From assembly GCA_903884945.1 (NCBI GenBank), contig CAISGR010000314.1:1-43016 (forward strand): a stretch of DNA of 43,016 nt, written 5' to 3'. This document shows positions 15,520 to 23,451 of the stretch, in pieces (the first letter of the stretch is position 1; each line of letters opens with the position of its first letter). Both the position numbers and the translations under genes were made by a program. Under the pieces are notes generated by a model that was not told where the DNA came from, did no database searches, and saw nothing but the letters and a program-made list of their open reading frames with translations. This DNA comes from an uncultured bacterium. Its GTDB lineage: Bacteria > Pseudomonadota > Alphaproteobacteria > Sphingomonadales > Sphingomonadaceae.

Positions 15520-16716
15520 CTAGACGATCTCGAAGAGTCCGGCGGCCCCCATGCCGCCGGCCGTGCACATCGACACGACGACATGGCGCACCCCGCGCTT
15601 GCGCCCCTCGATCAGCGCATGGCCGACGAGGCGCGATCCGGTCATCCCGAACGGATGCCCGACCGCGATCGCGCCGCCATTGACGTTATATTTTTCCGGA
15701 TCGATGCCGAGATGGTCGCGGCAATAAAGGCATTGGCTGGCAAACGCCTCGTTCAGCTCCCACAGTCCGATATCGCCCACCGTCAGGCCGGCGCGATCGA
15801 GCAGCCTGGGGATCGCGAATACCGGCCCGATCCCCATTTCCTCGGGCCCGCATCCAGCTGCCTGGAAGCCACGATAGATGCCCAATATCTCCCTGCCCTC
15901 GGCCTCGGCGGTCCGGCGGTCCATCAGGATCTGCGCCGAGGCGCCGTCCGAAAGCTGGCTGGCATTGCCCGCGGTCACGTTGCGGCCCGGCCCGGTGAAC
16001 TCGCCGCCGGGCCAAACCGTCTTCAGCCCGCGCAGCGCCTCGAGCGTGGTGCCGGCGCGGATTCCCTCATCCTGGCTGACCGTGATCGTCTCGGTGCCGG
16101 TCCGGTTGCCGTCCTTGTCGAACAGCGCCTTCTCCACCGTGATCGGCGCGATCTCCTCGATGAACGCGCCCGCCGCGAGCCCGGCGGCTGCGCGCTGCTG
16201 GCTCATTGCGCCATAGGCATCCTGCGCCTCCCGGCTGATGCCGTAGCGCTCGGCGACGATCTCGGCGGTCTCGATCATCGGGACATATGCGGCGGGCTGG
16301 TTCGCGATCACCGACTTGTTGACGAAGCGCGGCGCATCCTTGGTCACGGTGAGGCTGATCGATTCCATCCCGCCCGCCAGCGCCACGTCGATCTCGTCGC
16401 ACATGATCGACCGGGCGGCGAGCGCCACCGCGGTCAGGCCGGATCCACATTTCCGGTCGAGCGAAAAGGCCGGCACGCTCTGCGGCAGGTTGCCCGCGAA
16501 AAGCGCCATGCGCCCGGCATTGCCGCCCTGTGTGCCCCATTGGCCGCCGACGCCCCAGAACACCTCGTCGATCCGTGCGGGATCGATGCCTGCGCGGGCC
16601 ACGGCTGCATTCATCACATGCCCGGCCAGCACCGGCGCTTCGGTGATGTTGAACGCACCGCGATAGGCTTTGCCGATCGGGGTACGGGCGGTGGCAACGA
16701 TCGCCGCTTCACGCAT
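15520..16716 (-). CDS. Acetyl-CoA C-acyltransferase (thiolase)
   Basis: 398-residue thiolase. The nucleophilic cysteine is in RKCGSGL near residue 88. LWELNEAFASQ carries Asn where many thiolases have it, GGAIAVGHPFGMTGSR carries the active-site histidine, and SMCTAGGMGAAGLFE the second catalytic cysteine. All catalytic positions are intact. The start ATG 16716 gives the standard REAAIVATARTPIGKA opening. It lies 18 bases downstream of the LysR gene on the same strand and may be cotranscribed with it. The substrate is not evident; sphingomonads carry many such thiolases for fatty-acid and aromatic degradation. Confidence 0.87.
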   Translation of the reverse strand: MREAAIVATARTPIGKAYRGAFNITEAPVLAGHVMNAAVARAGIDPARIDEVFWGVGGQWGTQGGNAGRMALFAGNLPQSVPAFSLDRKCGSGLTAVALAARSIMCDEIDVALAGGMESISLTVTKDAPRFVNKSVIANQPAAYVPMIETAEIVAERYGISREAQDAYGAMSQQRAAAGLAAGAFIEEIAPITVEKALFDKDGNRTGTETITVSQDEGIRAGTTLEALRGLKTVWPGGEFTGPGRNVTAGNASQLSDGASAQILMDRRTAEAEGREILGIYRGFQAAGCGPEEMGIGPVFAIPRLLDRAGLTVGDIGLWELNEAFASQCLYCRDHLGIDPEKYNVNGGAIAVGHPFGMTGSRLVGHALIEGRKRGVRHVVVSMCTAGGMGAAGLFEIV

Positions 16717-16734
16717 GGCAGGTTCCTTGGAATA

Positions 16735-17736
16735 TCAGGTATGGATCGCGTCTAGGCAGGGCGGGGGCGCTTGAAAAGCGGCTTTCGCTGCGGCTGGAGG
16801 AATATCCCGGCGTGCGGCGCGTCCCGCATCGGCCTCGAAATGCCGCTTGATCGTCGCCGTCAGCGCCGCGACGATGTCGGCCGCGACGGGATGTTCGTCG
16901 CGGATTTCGCTGCGATGGAGCAGCGCCAGCCGGCGCTTCACCGTCGGCCCGATCAGGGGCAGGAGCGCGACCTCGGTAGTGTCGAAGGCGCGGGTATAGA
17001 GGCGCGGCATGATGCCGACGGCAAGCCCGCTGAGCACCAGGCCATAGAGCGAATCGACCTGGTCCACCCGGTAGCGCGGGGAGGGCGCCAGGCCGTTTTG
17101 CCGAAGCGCCACCCGGCTGAGCTCGCCGATGCTCCCGCCGGGGAAATGGACGATGTCGTCCTGCGCCAGGCTACTCCAGTTCGCCCGATCGCGCCCGGCC
17201 AGGCGGTGGTCGCGGCGCACCACCAGCACCATGTCGTCCTCGATCAGCATCGTCGCATCGAGCCCGCCGCCCCTTCCGAAGGACACGCCGATCACCAGGT
17301 CGAACGCGCCCTTGCGCAGGTCCTCGATCAGCAGGTCGCTGGTGCCGTCGCTCAGGTGAAAGCTGAGATCGGGATGGCCCGCGCCGAGCTCGGCAAGCGC
17401 CTGGGCGACCGCCGGGATCGCCGAGGGCATTGCCCCGATCCGGATCGTCGCCCGCTCATGGCTCGTCGCGCTGCGCATGTCGGCAAAGGCGTTGTCGGCG
17501 GTCTTGAGCAGCCGCTGCGCATGGGGGAGCAACGCGGCACCGGGCTGGGTCAGCGCGACATGATGGGTGGTGCGATCGAACAGCCGCGCGCCGACATGCT
17601 CTTCCACCTGGCGGATCGCAGCGCTCAGCGCGGGCTGGGTCACCGCCATTTCGTCGGCCGCGCGGCTGAAATTGCCGACACGGGCGAGCGTCACCAGAAA
17701 GCGCAGCTGGCGCAACGACAGGGCCTCGACCGACAT
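16735..17736 (-). CDS. LysR-family transcriptional regulator
   Basis: 333 residues. The N-terminal winged helix is LSLRQLRFLVTLARVGNFSRAA, with helix-turn-helix VTQPALSAAIRQVEEHVG and the RLFDRTTHHVALT wing (short pieces of each are diagnostic). The remaining 230 residues form the two-lobed effector domain. A 35-residue Ala/Arg-rich tail (from about residue 298) is unusual. It is transcribed away from the TonB receptor gene, the classical arrangement for a LysR protein controlling its divergent neighbour, so a purine or nucleoside effector is a reasonable inference. The start ATG 17736 has CGGAG upstream. Confidence 0.9.
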   Translation of the reverse strand: MSVEALSLRQLRFLVTLARVGNFSRAADEMAVTQPALSAAIRQVEEHVGARLFDRTTHHVALTQPGAALLPHAQRLLKTADNAFADMRSATSHERATIRIGAMPSAIPAVAQALAELGAGHPDLSFHLSDGTSDLLIEDLRKGAFDLVIGVSFGRGGGLDATMLIEDDMVLVVRRDHRLAGRDRANWSSLAQDDIVHFPGGSIGELSRVALRQNGLAPSPRYRVDQVDSLYGLVLSGLAVGIMPRLYTRAFDTTEVALLPLIGPTVKRRLALLHRSEIRDEHPVAADIVAALTATIKRHFEADAGRAARRDIPPAAAKAAFQAPPPCLDAIHT

Positions 17737-17963
17737 GCGCTTCTCCGTGATAAAGGGAATCGATCAAACGATAAGGATAAAGAATTTCCACTTCTGAACA
17801 ACCGGCCATAGCTTTCACGGGTCGACGCGAGCAGAAGCCGAGCGCGACGCAGGCAGGAATGAACAGCGGCCGGAATGGCGGCCGACTCGAATGATACAAG
17901 AACGATACCCATTGGGAGAGCGTGGTCGCCGGCGGGCAACTCGTACGCACAAGGGGAATCCAT
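17737..17963. promoter_or_regulatory. Divergent control region, LysR / TonB receptor
   Basis: A 227-base intergenic region, AT-richer in 17750-17800. It holds ATCG-N6-CGAT (17760-17773) and two close GATAA repeats (GATAAAGG, GATAAGGATAAAG), which are candidates for LysR binding; the T-N11-A pattern alone is too common to fix a site. AAGGGGA (17951-17957) is the ribosome-binding site of the receptor gene. Confidence 0.4.
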
Positions 17964-20951
17964 ATGTCGTCTGCCACCTTCTCGACGCGCAAGTCCGCCC
18001 TGTTGGCGATCGCTTCGCCGGCCGCGCTGCTGCTGGGGCAATGCTGGGCCGTTCCGGCCCTGGCGCAGAGCACGCCCGCCGCGCCGCTTCCCGCCGCCGC
18101 CGATGAAGCGCCGTCCGATGCGCCCGATATCGTCGTTACCGGGTCGCGTATCGCCAGCCCGGACGCCACCAGCGTCAGCCCGATCAGCGTCATCGGCGGC
18201 GAGGAGCTGAGCCAGCGCGGCACGGTGCGCGTCGAGGACCTGATCAACACCCTGCCCCAGGCCTATGCCGATCAGGGCGGTGGCAATCGCGGCGGATCGG
18301 TCGGCGCCAGCGGCACCGCCACGGTCAATCTGCGCAACCTCGGCAACCAGCGTACGCTCGTCCTGATCGACGGCCGGCGCCTGATGCAGGGCGATCCCGA
18401 TCGCGCCGCCGCCCAGGCGCCCGATATCAACAATATCCCGGCAGCGCTGGTCCAGCGCGTCGAGGTCGTCACGGGAGGCGCCTCGGCAGTCTATGGTTCG
18501 GACGCGCTTGCGGGCGTGGTCAACTTCATCATCAAGCGCGACTTCAACGGCGTGCAGGTCGACGGCCAGGCCGGGCTGTTCTCGCACAGCAACGGCAATT
18601 CGGTGGTCTCGGCGGCGGCGCTCGCCGGCCAGCCCTACGCCACCGGCAACAAGTTCGATGGGGGCCAGCAGACCGTCTCGATCACTGCCGGCAAGAACTT
18701 CGCGGGCGGGCGCGGCAACATCACAGCCTATGTCGGCTATCGGTCGATCTCGGGCGTGGGCACAGCCGATCGGGATTTCTCGACCTGCAACCTCGTCGCC
18801 TCGGTCAACAATTATACCTGCTCGCTGTCGAGCGCGACCAACCCGGCCCAGTTCCAGCTGTTCAACCCGGCCACCGGCATCAGCCGCGGCACCTACACGC
18901 TCGACGCCACGACCGGGAACAGCCTGCGGACCTACAAGAGCTCGGACGGCTTCAACAACGGCAACACCTATGATCTGCAGGCGCCCGACAAGAAGGTGAA
19001 CGCCGATCTGTTCGGCCATTACGAATTCTCGCCGGCCGTCGATGTCTATGGCGAGTTCATGTTCATGCACGACGAGGCGGACATCAAGCTGTCGCCGACC
19101 GCGACCTTCTCGGTCGCCGAGACGGTGAACTGCGACAATCCTTACCTCTCCGCGCAGGAGCGCAACCTGATCTGCACGTCGGTCGGCCTCGGCTCGACCG
19201 CCAACGCCACGGTCGGCGTGTCGCAGCGCAACGTCCAGGGCGGATCGCGTCACGATTATACGACGCATGATGCCTATCGCGGCGTGCTCGGCGTGAAGGG
19301 GCAGATTGCTCCCGGCTGGCGCTACGACGTCTACGGCCAATATGGCCGGACCAACTACAACTCCTATCTGACGGGCGATTATTCGCTCACCCGCTTCGCC
19401 CGGGCGCTGCAGGCCGTGACCAATGCCAGCGGCCAGGTGGTGTGCAAGTCGGCGGTCAGCGGCGTCGATCCGGCTTGCGTGCCGATCAACATCTTCCAGA
19501 TCGGCGGCATCAGCCAGGCCGCGCTGAACTATGTGTCGGTGCCGGTGCGCCGCAAGGGCTATATCGAGGAGGGGATCGTCAGCGGTGCGATCACCGGCGA
19601 TCTCGGCTTCGGCAGCCCGTTCGCCAGCCACGGCATCGGCGTGGCGATCGGCGCTGAATATCGCAACGAAAAGCTCAGCCTCACGCCCGACAGCTATTAC
19701 AGCACCAAGGACGTTGCCGGGAATTCGGGCGGCGAATTCCCGATCTCGGGCTCCTACAACGTCAAGGAAGTGTTCGGCGAGATCCGCATCCCGCTGGTCG
19801 AGGACAAGGCCTTCTTCCACAGCCTCGCGCTTGATGGCGGCGTGCGCTACTCCAGCTACAGCACGGCCGGCGATACCGTTGCGTTCAAGGCCGGGGCGGA
19901 CTGGGCGCCCTTCGCTGCGCTGCGCTTCCGCGGAAGCTACCAGCGGGCGGTGCGCGCGCCGAACCTGGTCGAGCTGTTCGGCCCGCAGCGCGGCGTGACT
20001 GCCAGCCTGTCCGATCCGTGCGAGGGCACTGCGCCCAAGGCGACCGCGGCACAGTGCGCGCTGTCCGGCGTCACTGCGGCGCAATATGGCAACATCGTCC
20101 CGGCGGCGGGCCAGCTCTCCGGCGCGCTGGTCGGCGGCAACCCCAACCTCGATCCGGAAACCTCGAACACCAAGTCGTTCGGCGTGCAGCTGACGCCGCC
20201 TTTCCTGCGCGGCGTGACGCTGTCGGTCGATTATTTCGACATCGACGTGAAGAAGCTGATCACCACGGTGCCGGCCACGATCACGCTCACCCAGTGCATC
20301 AACACCGGTGTGTTCTGCTCGCTGATCCAGCGCAACCCGCTCACCGGCTCGCTGGTCAGCGGCGGCAACGTCATCACCACCAGCGTCAATGCCGGGTATC
20401 TGAAGACCTCGGGGCTGGATATCGCCCTCACCGCGGCACAGGATCTCGGCGACATCTTCGGCGGCAATCCGGGCAAGCTCTCGATCAACTTCGCCGGCAC
20501 GCGCACGTCGAAATATGAGGTGCAGATCCTGCCCGGTTCGGAGCCCTATCGCTGCGATGGCTATTTCGGCGTGACCTGCGGCCAGCCGATCCCGAAATGG
20601 CGGCACCGGGCGCTGGTCGGCTGGACCGCACCGGGCGGCGCCTTCAACCTCGCCACGACCTGGCGCTATATCGGCAGCACGGTGAACGACAAGTCGAGCA
20701 GCGCGGCGTATCTGAAGGGCACCTACCAGCCCTATGACTACAAGCTGCGCGCGGTCAGCTATTTCGATTTCGCTGCAGCGGTGAATGTCGGGAAGAAGCT
20801 GACGCTGCGCGCCGGCGTCAACAACGCCTTCGACGTGGATCCGCCGGTCACGGCGAGCGCGGGCGGCCAGACCTCCAACGGCGCCTTCTTCTCCGGCGTC
20901 TATGACGCGCTGGGCCGGTACATGTTCGTCGGCGCGACCGCGCGGTTCTAA
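17964..20951 (+). CDS. TonB-dependent outer-membrane receptor, probably for nucleosides
   Basis: 995-residue outer-membrane active importer. The signal peptide covers about residues 1-34, ending PALA before QSTP. The TonB box DIVVTGSRI follows near residue 57, then the plug domain with NLGNQRTLVLIDGRR and GGASAVYGSDALAGVVNFI (parts). The 22-strand barrel ends with the terminal Phe of VGATARF, the usual Bam signal. ATG 17964 is chosen for its AAGGGGA site and because the signal peptide starts there; an in-frame GTG at 17922 is less likely. The genes immediately after it (exported nucleoside hydrolase-like protein, purine permease, deaminase) suggest that it imports nucleosides; the sequence itself does not show the ligand. 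Confidence 0.92.
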   Translation: MSSATFSTRKSALLAIASPAALLLGQCWAVPALAQSTPAAPLPAAADEAPSDAPDIVVTGSRIASPDATSVSPISVIGGEELSQRGTVRVEDLINTLPQAYADQGGGNRGGSVGASGTATVNLRNLGNQRTLVLIDGRRLMQGDPDRAAAQAPDINNIPAALVQRVEVVTGGASAVYGSDALAGVVNFIIKRDFNGVQVDGQAGLFSHSNGNSVVSAAALAGQPYATGNKFDGGQQTVSITAGKNFAGGRGNITAYVGYRSISGVGTADRDFSTCNLVASVNNYTCSLSSATNPAQFQLFNPATGISRGTYTLDATTGNSLRTYKSSDGFNNGNTYDLQAPDKKVNADLFGHYEFSPAVDVYGEFMFMHDEADIKLSPTATFSVAETVNCDNPYLSAQERNLICTSVGLGSTANATVGVSQRNVQGGSRHDYTTHDAYRGVLGVKGQIAPGWRYDVYGQYGRTNYNSYLTGDYSLTRFARALQAVTNASGQVVCKSAVSGVDPACVPINIFQIGGISQAALNYVSVPVRRKGYIEEGIVSGAITGDLGFGSPFASHGIGVAIGAEYRNEKLSLTPDSYYSTKDVAGNSGGEFPISGSYNVKEVFGEIRIPLVEDKAFFHSLALDGGVRYSSYSTAGDTVAFKAGADWAPFAALRFRGSYQRAVRAPNLVELFGPQRGVTASLSDPCEGTAPKATAAQCALSGVTAAQYGNIVPAAGQLSGALVGGNPNLDPETSNTKSFGVQLTPPFLRGVTLSVDYFDIDVKKLITTVPATITLTQCINTGVFCSLIQRNPLTGSLVSGGNVITTSVNAGYLKTSGLDIALTAAQDLGDIFGGNPGKLSINFAGTRTSKYEVQILPGSEPYRCDGYFGVTCGQPIPKWRHRALVGWTAPGGAFNLATTWRYIGSTVNDKSSSAAYLKGTYQPYDYKLRAVSYFDFAAAVNVGKKLTLRAGVNNAFDVDPPVTASAGGQTSNGAFFSGVYDALGRYMFVGATARF

Positions 20952-20954
20952 GCG

Positions 20955-20986
20955 GACGGCGGGGAGGGGCGACCCTTCCCGCCGTC
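20955..20986 (+). other. Strong hairpin with GCGA tetraloop between receptor and hydrolase genes
   Basis: A 14-bp stem with a single G-U pair (GACGGCGGGGAGGG / CCCTTCCCGCCGTC) is closed by GCGA, a GNRA tetraloop. No T-tract follows. It lies 3 bases after the receptor stop and 19 before the next gene, suited to protecting the receptor mRNA or partly stopping transcription. Confidence 0.75.
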
Positions 20987-21005
20987 ACGGGATGAAGGGA
21001 AGGGC

Positions 21006-22100
21006 ATGTCGATGAGAGCCAGGATCGCGGCGATCGCCATGGGGATGGCGCTGCTGGCGGCGCCGTCGGCCGCGCAGCCGCCGAAAAAGGCCGCGCCGGC
21101 CCCCGCTACCACCATCTATTTCGACAATGATTTCATCGGCCCGGGCCAGAGCAATATCCAGGCGCTGATCCCCCTGCTGCGCGATGACAATGTCAGGGTG
21201 ATCGGCATCGGCGTGGTCACCGGCGATGCATGGCTCAAGGAGGAAACGGCGCACGTCCTGCGCTTCCTCGAGATCGCGGGCCGCACCGACGTGCCCGTGC
21301 TCGAAGGCGCCGAGATGCCGCTGCTGCGCACCCAGCGCGAAATGGCGCAGTGGGAGACGCGCTACGGCCGCATCGTGTGGAAAGGCGCGTGGAATGCGCC
21401 GCGCGCGGGCCGCTCCTATCATCCCGAGGATCCCGCGCTGATCCCGCCCATGCCGGAAGGCGCGCCCGTGGCGAAGGCGGCGCGCGAGGATGCGGTCAGC
21501 TTCCTGATCCGCTCGGTGCGTGCCAATCCCGGCAAGATCACGATCGTCACGGCCGGCCCGCTCACCAATATCGCGCTGGCGCTGCGCATCGCGCCGGACA
21601 TTGCGGGCCTCGCGAAGGAAATCGTGATCGAGGGCGGCGGGCTCGACAGCGCAGTCGCGCGCGTCACCGGCAACACCGATTACGCGACTGACTTCAACTT
21701 CATCTTCGATCCCGAGGCCGCGCATATCGTGCTGACCGCGCCGTGGCAGCGGATCACGATCCTCGGCAACGTCACCAATTCCGCCAGGGTGACGCCGGAG
21801 CTCGCCGCGCAGATCGGCAAGGCCGGCACCCCGGTAGCGCGCTATTTCGACAGCTATGCCAGGCGTGGCCAGCCGCTGTGGGACGAGATCGCTGCCTCGG
21901 TCGCGATCGACCGCAGCCTGGTGACGAGCGAACTGGTCGCCCGCATGGACGTCGATCTCCTGCCCGGGCCGACCTATGGCCAGGCGCAGATCTGGAAGGA
22001 CGAGATGGCGCCGGGCAATGGCGAGCAGCAAGTCCATATCGTCCAGTCGATCGACGTACCCCGCTTCCTCGCCCGCTTCACCGAGCAGGCCTCGCGATGA
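21006..22100 (+). CDS. Exported nucleoside hydrolase-like protein, IAG-type features
   Basis: 364 residues. A signal peptide (about 1-23, ending SAA before QPP) sends it to the periplasm. The fold markers of the inosine-uridine hydrolase family are present: VRVIGIGVVTGD, ITIVTAGPLTNIALAL and EIVIEGGGLD, plus a late LWDEIAASVAID. The usual DxDxGxDD calcium site is altered: the first two Asp remain in FDNDF, but GPGQSN replaces the G-x-D-D part. The W-D pair in LWDE stands where pyrimidine-tolerant IU hydrolases have H-D; purine-specific IAG hydrolases of trypanosomes have W-D there. The role inferred is release of purine base from nucleosides in the periplasm, but loss of the Asp pair leaves catalysis open. 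ATG 21006 has GAAGGGA upstream; the stop overlaps the permease start (ATGA). Confidence 0.85.
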   Translation: MSMRARIAAIAMGMALLAAPSAAQPPKKAAPAPATTIYFDNDFIGPGQSNIQALIPLLRDDNVRVIGIGVVTGDAWLKEETAHVLRFLEIAGRTDVPVLEGAEMPLLRTQREMAQWETRYGRIVWKGAWNAPRAGRSYHPEDPALIPPMPEGAPVAKAAREDAVSFLIRSVRANPGKITIVTAGPLTNIALALRIAPDIAGLAKEIVIEGGGLDSAVARVTGNTDYATDFNFIFDPEAAHIVLTAPWQRITILGNVTNSARVTPELAAQIGKAGTPVARYFDSYARRGQPLWDEIAASVAIDRSLVTSELVARMDVDLLPGPTYGQAQIWKDEMAPGNGEQQVHIVQSIDVPRFLARFTEQASR

Positions 22101-23428
22101 ACGGCCGGCTGGCCGGGGCGATTGCGCGCCGCTTCGATCTCGCCGCGCGCGGATCGACGATCCCGCGCGAGCTGCTTGCCGGGGTGACCAGTTTCCTCGC
22201 CGCCGCCTATCTCGTCGTGGTGATTCCGTCGCTGCTGGCCGGCGGTGGCATGGATCATGGTGCCGTCACCGCCGCCACGATCCTGGTGATCGCGGTCGGC
22301 AGCGTGGCGATGGGCCTGTACGCCAACCTGCCCTTCATCGTCGGTCCCGGGATCGGCGGGTCGGTGATCCTCGGCGTCACCCTGGCGCAGGTCGATCATG
22401 TGCCGTGGCAGATCGGGCTCGGTATCGCCTTCCTGTCGGGCATCGCATTCGTGATCCTCACGCTTACCGGCGCGCGCGGCATCGTGGTGCGGATGGTGCC
22501 GCCGCAGATCAAGCTCGGCCTGGGCGCCTCGATCGGGCTGTTCATCGCGATGGTCGGCTGCCGCGATGCCGGCATGGTGGCGATCAACGCGAAGTCGAAC
22601 GCGCTGGCGCTCGGCGATTTCAGCCGGCCGGGCGTGATCGCGGCGCTGGTCGGCCTGGCCGTCGCGGTTGCGCTGCAGGTCCGGCGCGTGCCCGGCGCGC
22701 TGCTCGCCGGGATCGTCGCGGCGACCCTGGTCGGCATCCCCCTCGGCCTGACCGGATTGCCGCCGGCGGTGATCGCCATGCCCGCCTCGGTCGCGCCGGT
22801 CTCCCTCGCGCTCGATGTGCCGGGTGCGATCACGCTGGTGGCCTTGCCCTATCTCTTCGCCTTTTTCGTCGCCGAATTCTTCTCGACGCTCGGCACCACG
22901 CTTGCCGTCGGCGGCAAGGCCGGGCTGACGGATGCCGACGGCAACCTTCCCCGGATCGAGCGGCCCTTCCTGGTCGATGCGCTGACCGCCACGTTCGGCC
23001 CGCTGGTCGGCGTGCCGGCCGGCACTGCGCTGGTCGAATCCGCGGCTGGCGTGCAGGCGGGCGGGCGCAGCGGTCTCACCGCCATTGCCGCCGCGGCATG
23101 TTTCGCCGCGACGCTCGCGCTCACCCCGCTGGCGATGGCGATCCCGAAACAGGCGACTGCCTCGGCGCTGATCCTCACCGGCATCTCGATGCTGGCCAGC
23201 ATCCGTCACCTGCCCGGCGACGAGCCGGCCGATCTGCTTCCCGCCATGGCGATGATCCTGATGACGCTGATCTCCAACAGCTTCGGCACCGGTATCGCGG
23301 CGGGCATCCTCGTCCATGTCGCGGTGCAGATCCTTGCCGGGCGCATCCGCCAGCTGCCGATCGGGCTGATCCTGCTCGCGATCCCGCTAGGCATCTTCTT
23401 CTTCTACGGCGCGGCCACCCGGCACTGA
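22097..23428 (+). CDS. AzgA-like purine permease (NCS2 / AzgA family)
   Basis: 443-residue inner-membrane transporter with about 12 hydrophobic segments. RGSTIPRELLAGVTSFLAAAYLVVV near residue 16, NLPFIVGPGIGGS near 80 and FFSTLGTTLAVGGKAGL near 265 follow the hypoxanthine/guanine/adenine permeases (pieces quoted only in part). GTALVESAAGVQAGGRSGLTAI near 310 is another hallmark. It would carry the free base released in the periplasm into the cell by proton symport. ATG 22097 overlaps the hydrolase stop as ATGA. The gene is 23 bases before the deaminase gene. Confidence 0.88.
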   Translation: MNGRLAGAIARRFDLAARGSTIPRELLAGVTSFLAAAYLVVVIPSLLAGGGMDHGAVTAATILVIAVGSVAMGLYANLPFIVGPGIGGSVILGVTLAQVDHVPWQIGLGIAFLSGIAFVILTLTGARGIVVRMVPPQIKLGLGASIGLFIAMVGCRDAGMVAINAKSNALALGDFSRPGVIAALVGLAVAVALQVRRVPGALLAGIVAATLVGIPLGLTGLPPAVIAMPASVAPVSLALDVPGAITLVALPYLFAFFVAEFFSTLGTTLAVGGKAGLTDADGNLPRIERPFLVDALTATFGPLVGVPAGTALVESAAGVQAGGRSGLTAIAAAACFAATLALTPLAMAIPKQATASALILTGISMLASIRHLPGDEPADLLPAMAMILMTLISNSFGTGIAAGILVHVAVQILAGRIRQLPIGLILLAIPLGIFFFYGAATRH

Positions 23429-23451
23429 CGGGCTGCGAAAACGGACGATTC

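Noticed and set aside
17691..20606. A 971-codon open frame on the minus strand opposite the TonB receptor
   Set aside because: It runs antisense through a receptor with intact signal peptide, plug and terminal Phe. Codon-position shadowing explains it.
21976..23451. A long plus-strand frame upstream of and continuous with the deaminase, suggesting a fusion
   Set aside because: The upstream part overlaps the permease in another frame, is Arg/Ala/Gly-rich without motifs, and the deaminase has its own ATG at 23452.
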